Assembly (NCBI GenBank): GCA_013141375.1
Contig: JABFRC010000373.1
Location: 1 to 36,891 of the forward strand
DNA length: 36,891 bases
Origin: Methylococcaceae bacterium
GTDB lineage: Bacteria; Pseudomonadota; Gammaproteobacteria; Methylococcales; Methylomonadaceae
Reading direction: 5' to 3'
How positions within the stretch are numbered: position 1 is the stretch's first letter; the number at the start of each line of letters is the position of its first letter. The notes under the pieces were generated by a model that saw only the letters and a list, made by a program, of their open reading frames with translations, was not told where the DNA came from and made no database searches. The position numbers were made by a program, and so were the translations under genes. This document shows positions 34,070-36,891 of the stretch, piece after piece.

Positions 34070-34922
34070 AATCGCCACCGCACAATACGACATTAGCTTT
34101 CTTGATAGCTGGCAGGATTATCAAACCAAAGTTGAGCGCTGGGTAGAATACGCTGTCAGTCAGCAGGCAAAAATATTGCTGTTTCCTGAGTATGCCAGCA
34201 TGGAACTTGCATCGCTATTCGGTCAGGAGGTTTACTCTTCTTTAAGCAAGCAATTACTGGCCCTGCAATCACTTCTGGATGACTACATCAAGCTTTATCA
34301 GGGCTTGGCGCAAAAGCATCAATGTTACATTCAGGCAGGCACATTTCCGGTGGAAATTGAGCCGGAGGTATATCGTAACCGAGCCTATTTGTTCTGGCCG
34401 GACGGCCGATTTGATTTTCAAGACAAGATCATGATGACGCGTTTTGAAAACGAGCAGTGGCTGATCAAAAAAGGCCAGGAACTTAAGTGCTTTGATACCG
34501 AGTTTGGCAAAGTAGCGATAAATATTTGTTACGACAGCGAGTTTCCACTACTGGCAAGAAAACAGGCAGAAGCGGGTGCCACATTGATTCTGGTGCCTAG
34601 CTGTACAGACACTGTGGCGGGTTTTCATCGGGTTAAAATTGGTTGCCAGGCAAGAGCTCTAGAAAATCAATGCTATGTCGTCCAGGCATGTTTGGTGGGA
34701 GAAGCGCCTTGGTCGGAAGCCGTGGATATTAATGTCGGTTCGGCGGGCGTTTATACACCTGTAGACCGAGGTTTTCCCGATAATGGGATTCTAGTTTCCG
34801 GTGTGTTAAACAAGGTGGAATGGGTGTTCGCAGAGCTTGAACTCGCTTCCGTTACTACCGTTCGTGAACAAGGACAGGTTTTTAACTATCGGGATTGGCC
34901 GTTACAACAAGCCGCTGTTTAG
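34059..34922 (+). CDS. Carbon-nitrogen hydrolase (nitrilase superfamily)
   Basis: A 287-residue amidase or nitrilase-type hydrolase. The Glu-Lys-Cys triad is intact: Glu44 in LLFPEYAS, Lys123 in FQDKIMMT and Cys157 in NICYDSEFP. The rest keeps the family's VPSCTD...[12 protein letters not shown] segment. It begins inside the end of the GNAT gene, and the two proteins also occur fused in other bacteria, which suggests that they act on the same small molecule, perhaps acylation and deamidation of one compound (inference). The stop codon overlaps the rpoS stop, head-on, by four bases, so no terminator separates these opposing genes. Confidence 0.93.
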   Translation: MNVKIATAQYDISFLDSWQDYQTKVERWVEYAVSQQAKILLFPEYASMELASLFGQEVYSSLSKQLLALQSLLDDYIKLYQGLAQKHQCYIQAGTFPVEIEPEVYRNRAYLFWPDGRFDFQDKIMMTRFENEQWLIKKGQELKCFDTEFGKVAINICYDSEFPLLARKQAEAGATLILVPSCTDTVAGFHRVKIGCQARALENQCYVVQACLVGEAPWSEAVDINVGSAGVYTPVDRGFPDNGILVSGVLNKVEWVFAELELASVTTVREQGQVFNYRDWPLQQAAV

Positions 34923-35935
34923 CTAAAAATTGATTCAAAGGAATAGCCATTTACTGTGAGTATTTCTTTGAGTCTTTTTAAGCCATCCATTTGAATCTGT
35001 CTTACACGCTCGCGCGTTACATTTAACTCCAGCGCTACCTGCTCCAGAGTGGCATCATCATAACCACACAGACCATAACGACGGCAAATTACTTCGCGCT
35101 GTTTTTCAGGCAGCTGAAATACCCAATTGGTAATGTTTGCCTTGATGCCGTCTTCTTGAATTTTTTCGTCATGCGCTTTGGAATGGTCATCAGAGATGGA
35201 ATCAACCAAAGGCTTGTCAAAATCCTTACCACCGGGAATGTCTATTGAAGTCACCCGCTCATTTAACCTGAGCATTTTTTCGACCTTGCTGACCGGTTTA
35301 TCAAGGTGAACGGCAATTTCTTCGGCAGTGGGTTCGTGGTCAAGCAACTGAGTCAGATGACGCTGTGCTTTGAGATAGGTATTCATTTCTTTGACGATAT
35401 GAATCGGCAACCGAATGGTTCGGGTTTGATTCATGATCGCGCGTTCGATCGTTTGCCTGATCCACCAAGTCGCATAGGTTGAAAATCTGAAACCACGATC
35501 AGGATCAAATTTTTCTACAGCTCTGATTAAGCCTAAGTTACCTTCATTGATTAAATCGAGCAGTGGAAGACCACGATTTAAATACCGACGTGAGATTTTC
35601 ACCACAAGTCGTAAATTACTTTCAATCATCACTTTGCGGGCGCTTTCATCGCCTTGCAAGGCTTTTTTACCGTAGATTTTTTCTTCATCTGCAGTCAACA
35701 ACTTAGACTTGGCCAGTTCATTAAGATAAACGCGGGTAGCATCCATCTCAGTATCACGACGGCTTTCAATAGCAATTGTCGAGTCGACATCTAAAGCCTC
35801 AACCACATCAACAGAAACCTCTAGCGCATCAGGATCAGCCTCGACATCCTCATCAACTTCACCTACGAAAGCAAAGTCATCATCAAATGATACACACATA
35901 TCATTGTTTGTGGGTTCAACTAGCTCTTCTTTCAT
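34919..35935 (-). CDS. rpoS: RNA polymerase sigma factor RpoS (stationary phase/general stress)
   Basis: RpoS directs RNA polymerase to stress and stationary-phase promoters. The 338 residues compare with 330 in E. coli. An acidic N-terminal stretch (about 17-51, many Asp/Glu) precedes region 1.2 ([21 protein letters not shown]), region 2 with [20 protein letters not shown] and [19 protein letters not shown] (125-167), region 3, and the region 4 helix-turn-helix ([20 protein letters not shown]). The start has an AGAGG site. It lies 38 bases behind nlpD; in E. coli the main rpoS promoter is inside nlpD, and the same may hold here, though I did not identify one. Confidence 0.97.
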   Translation of the reverse strand: MKEELVEPTNNDMCVSFDDDFAFVGEVDEDVEADPDALEVSVDVVEALDVDSTIAIESRRDTEMDATRVYLNELAKSKLLTADEEKIYGKKALQGDESARKVMIESNLRLVVKISRRYLNRGLPLLDLINEGNLGLIRAVEKFDPDRGFRFSTYATWWIRQTIERAIMNQTRTIRLPIHIVKEMNTYLKAQRHLTQLLDHEPTAEEIAVHLDKPVSKVEKMLRLNERVTSIDIPGGKDFDKPLVDSISDDHSKAHDEKIQEDGIKANITNWVFQLPEKQREVICRRYGLCGYDDATLEQVALELNVTRERVRQIQMDGLKRLKEILTVNGYSFESIFS

Positions 35936-35973
35936 AATAGCCTCTAGTGTTTACTGCCCGATCCGAGGGACTT

Positions 35974-36822
35974 TTACTTCTTTGATAAAAAATTAATTGG
36001 ATCTAATGGCTTGCCATTTTTTCTGATCTCAAAATGCAATGCTGGTCGTTTCGATCCGATTTGTCCAATTTCGGCGACAGCTTGGCCTTTATTTACGACG
36101 TCCCCTTCGGCCACAAGTAATCGGCTATTGTTCCCATAAGCGCTTAAATATAATTCATTGTGTTTAATAATCAGCAAATTGCCGTAGCCCAGCAAACCTT
36201 GCCCACTATACACCACCTTACCTGCTTCGGCAGCCGTCACCTGCTGCCCCGAACTTCCGGCAATATCAATCCCTTTATTATGTGCTTGGGAAAACGCTTT
36301 TAACACTTTTCCCTTCACCGGCCACTGAAAGTTTAACTTTAACACTTTTTCATTATCAATTGAAATAGTTGATTTTTTTTCTTCAGCGACCAATGTTTTT
36401 TCAGTAACAACCTCTTCAATTGGTTTTTTGTTTGTCGATTTATTTGCGATAACCTGAGGCTTTTCAACCGGCAAAAAAACTTGTTTTGGTGAGCTTGTTT
36501 TGTTTTTGATACTGCTTGCCTGATTTTTGCCTTCAGTTAAGGGATTAGGGGCAAACAGTTTAATTTGTTGCCCGGCTTTCAATAGATAAGGAGGATGTAA
36601 ATTATTCCATTGTGCCAACACCCGAACGTCCAGACCTACGTTTGCGCTAATGGCTGCAAGTGTTTCGCCTGGCTGTACCTGATGGTAACGACCATGATCT
36701 TTCTGAGTTTCAGGAAAATACGCAGTAACTGGCGCGAAGTTTGGCTGATTGGCACAACCGCTTACCAATGTAAAAAGCATTAACTTTAAAAAAAACGTTG
36801 GTTTGCAGTAAGAACGCTTCAT
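35974..36822 (-). CDS. nlpD: NlpD-like LysM/LytM lipoprotein, amidase activator
   Basis: NlpD sits in the outer membrane and activates the cell-separation amidase AmiC. Starting at ATG 36822 the protein has 282 residues: signal and lipobox VSGC (Cys23), a LysM domain at about 46-90 (YHQVQPGETLAAISANVGLD), a Lys/Thr-rich linker (about 95-160) and an M23/LytM domain (about 167-278). The zinc ligands of active M23 peptidases are mostly lost: Asn182 replaces the first His (HNKGID), and Ala261 replaces the first His of HxH (PALHFE). So it should be a non-catalytic activator, as known for NlpD. It is directly upstream of rpoS, the classic gammaproteobacterial pair. Confidence 0.93.
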   Translation of the reverse strand: MKRSYCKPTFFLKLMLFTLVSGCANQPNFAPVTAYFPETQKDHGRYHQVQPGETLAAISANVGLDVRVLAQWNNLHPPYLLKAGQQIKLFAPNPLTEGKNQASSIKNKTSSPKQVFLPVEKPQVIANKSTNKKPIEEVVTEKTLVAEEKKSTISIDNEKVLKLNFQWPVKGKVLKAFSQAHNKGIDIAGSSGQQVTAAEAGKVVYSGQGLLGYGNLLIIKHNELYLSAYGNNSRLLVAEGDVVNKGQAVAEIGQIGSKRPALHFEIRKNGKPLDPINFLSKK

Positions 36823-36828
36823 CGTCAA

Positions 36829-36891
36829 TTATTTAGATAATAAAATTTTTTTAGCCGAATTAATTTTAGCCGCCAGATAATCTGAGCCACC
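36829..36891 (-). CDS. Possible C-terminal end of an upstream gene, cut by the window edge
   Basis: From the window edge the minus strand reads 20 sense codons ending in TAA at 36829, six bases before the nlpD ATG. The predicted end, SDYLAAKINSAKKILLSK, is basic and helical. This spacing would suit a gene co-transcribed with nlpD, but 20 codons are too few to identify it, and it does not look like the end of Pcm or SurE that I would expect here. Confidence 0.25.
   Translation of the reverse strand, partial: GGSDYLAAKINSAKKILLSK

Overview
The window looks like ordinary chromosome of a gammaproteobacterium with moderate GC, most likely a methanotroph of the order Methylococcales. Gene order hslV-hslU-DUF971-ubiE-ubiJ, rnhA-dnaQ and nlpD-rpoS is gammaproteobacterial. 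The strongest lineage marker is a beta-ribofuranosylaminobenzene-5'-phosphate (RFAP) synthase gene, which belongs to tetrahydromethanopterin (H4MPT) biosynthesis and in this class is essentially a methylotroph gene. I see no insertion sequence, prophage, CRISPR array or integrase, and no gene-free stretch over 300 bases.

Layout. 1-523: a 64-residue membrane protein on the minus strand with a sigma-54-like promoter, divergent from hslV. 524-4252: the HslVU protease, a DUF971 protein, and UbiE/UbiJ for ubiquinone, with no ubiB behind them. 4387-8660: aconitase B, a ZapE/AFG1-type ATPase and an exported DUF2780 protein, closed by a bidirectional terminator. 8744-14674: mltD (minus), a YafS-like methyltransferase, rnhA, a YajD-type HNH protein (minus), dnaQ and the DEAD-box helicase gene deaD (minus). 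14845-21388: a membrane protein of unknown function divergent from a three-gene RND efflux operon. 21570-25292: cysD, a cysN whose C-terminus looks like a decayed APS kinase domain, a rhomboid protease and a small two-helix membrane protein. 25366-29454: uvrA, then an OmpA-type lipoprotein gene and a TIGR04073 gene, all on the minus strand. 29690-32292: an apparent operon of an archaeal-like nucleotidyltransferase, a HAD phosphatase and RFAP synthase. 32424-34922: DUF4126, two identical tRNA-Phe(GAA) genes with a good promoter and terminator, and an overlapping GNAT/nitrilase pair. 34919-36822: rpoS and nlpD (minus), with perhaps the last codons of another gene at the edge.

Functionally the window is mostly housekeeping: proteostasis (HslVU), respiration and TCA cycle (UbiE, UbiJ, AcnB), sulfate activation (CysDN), DNA replication and repair (DnaQ, RnhA, UvrA), envelope turnover (MltD, NlpD), efflux, and stress sigma factor RpoS. 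The least explained parts are the two uncharacterised partners of RFAP synthase, the kinase-like tail of CysN, the small membrane protein behind a sigma-54-like site, and the TIGR04073/OmpA-lipoprotein pair with its hairpin-rich leader.
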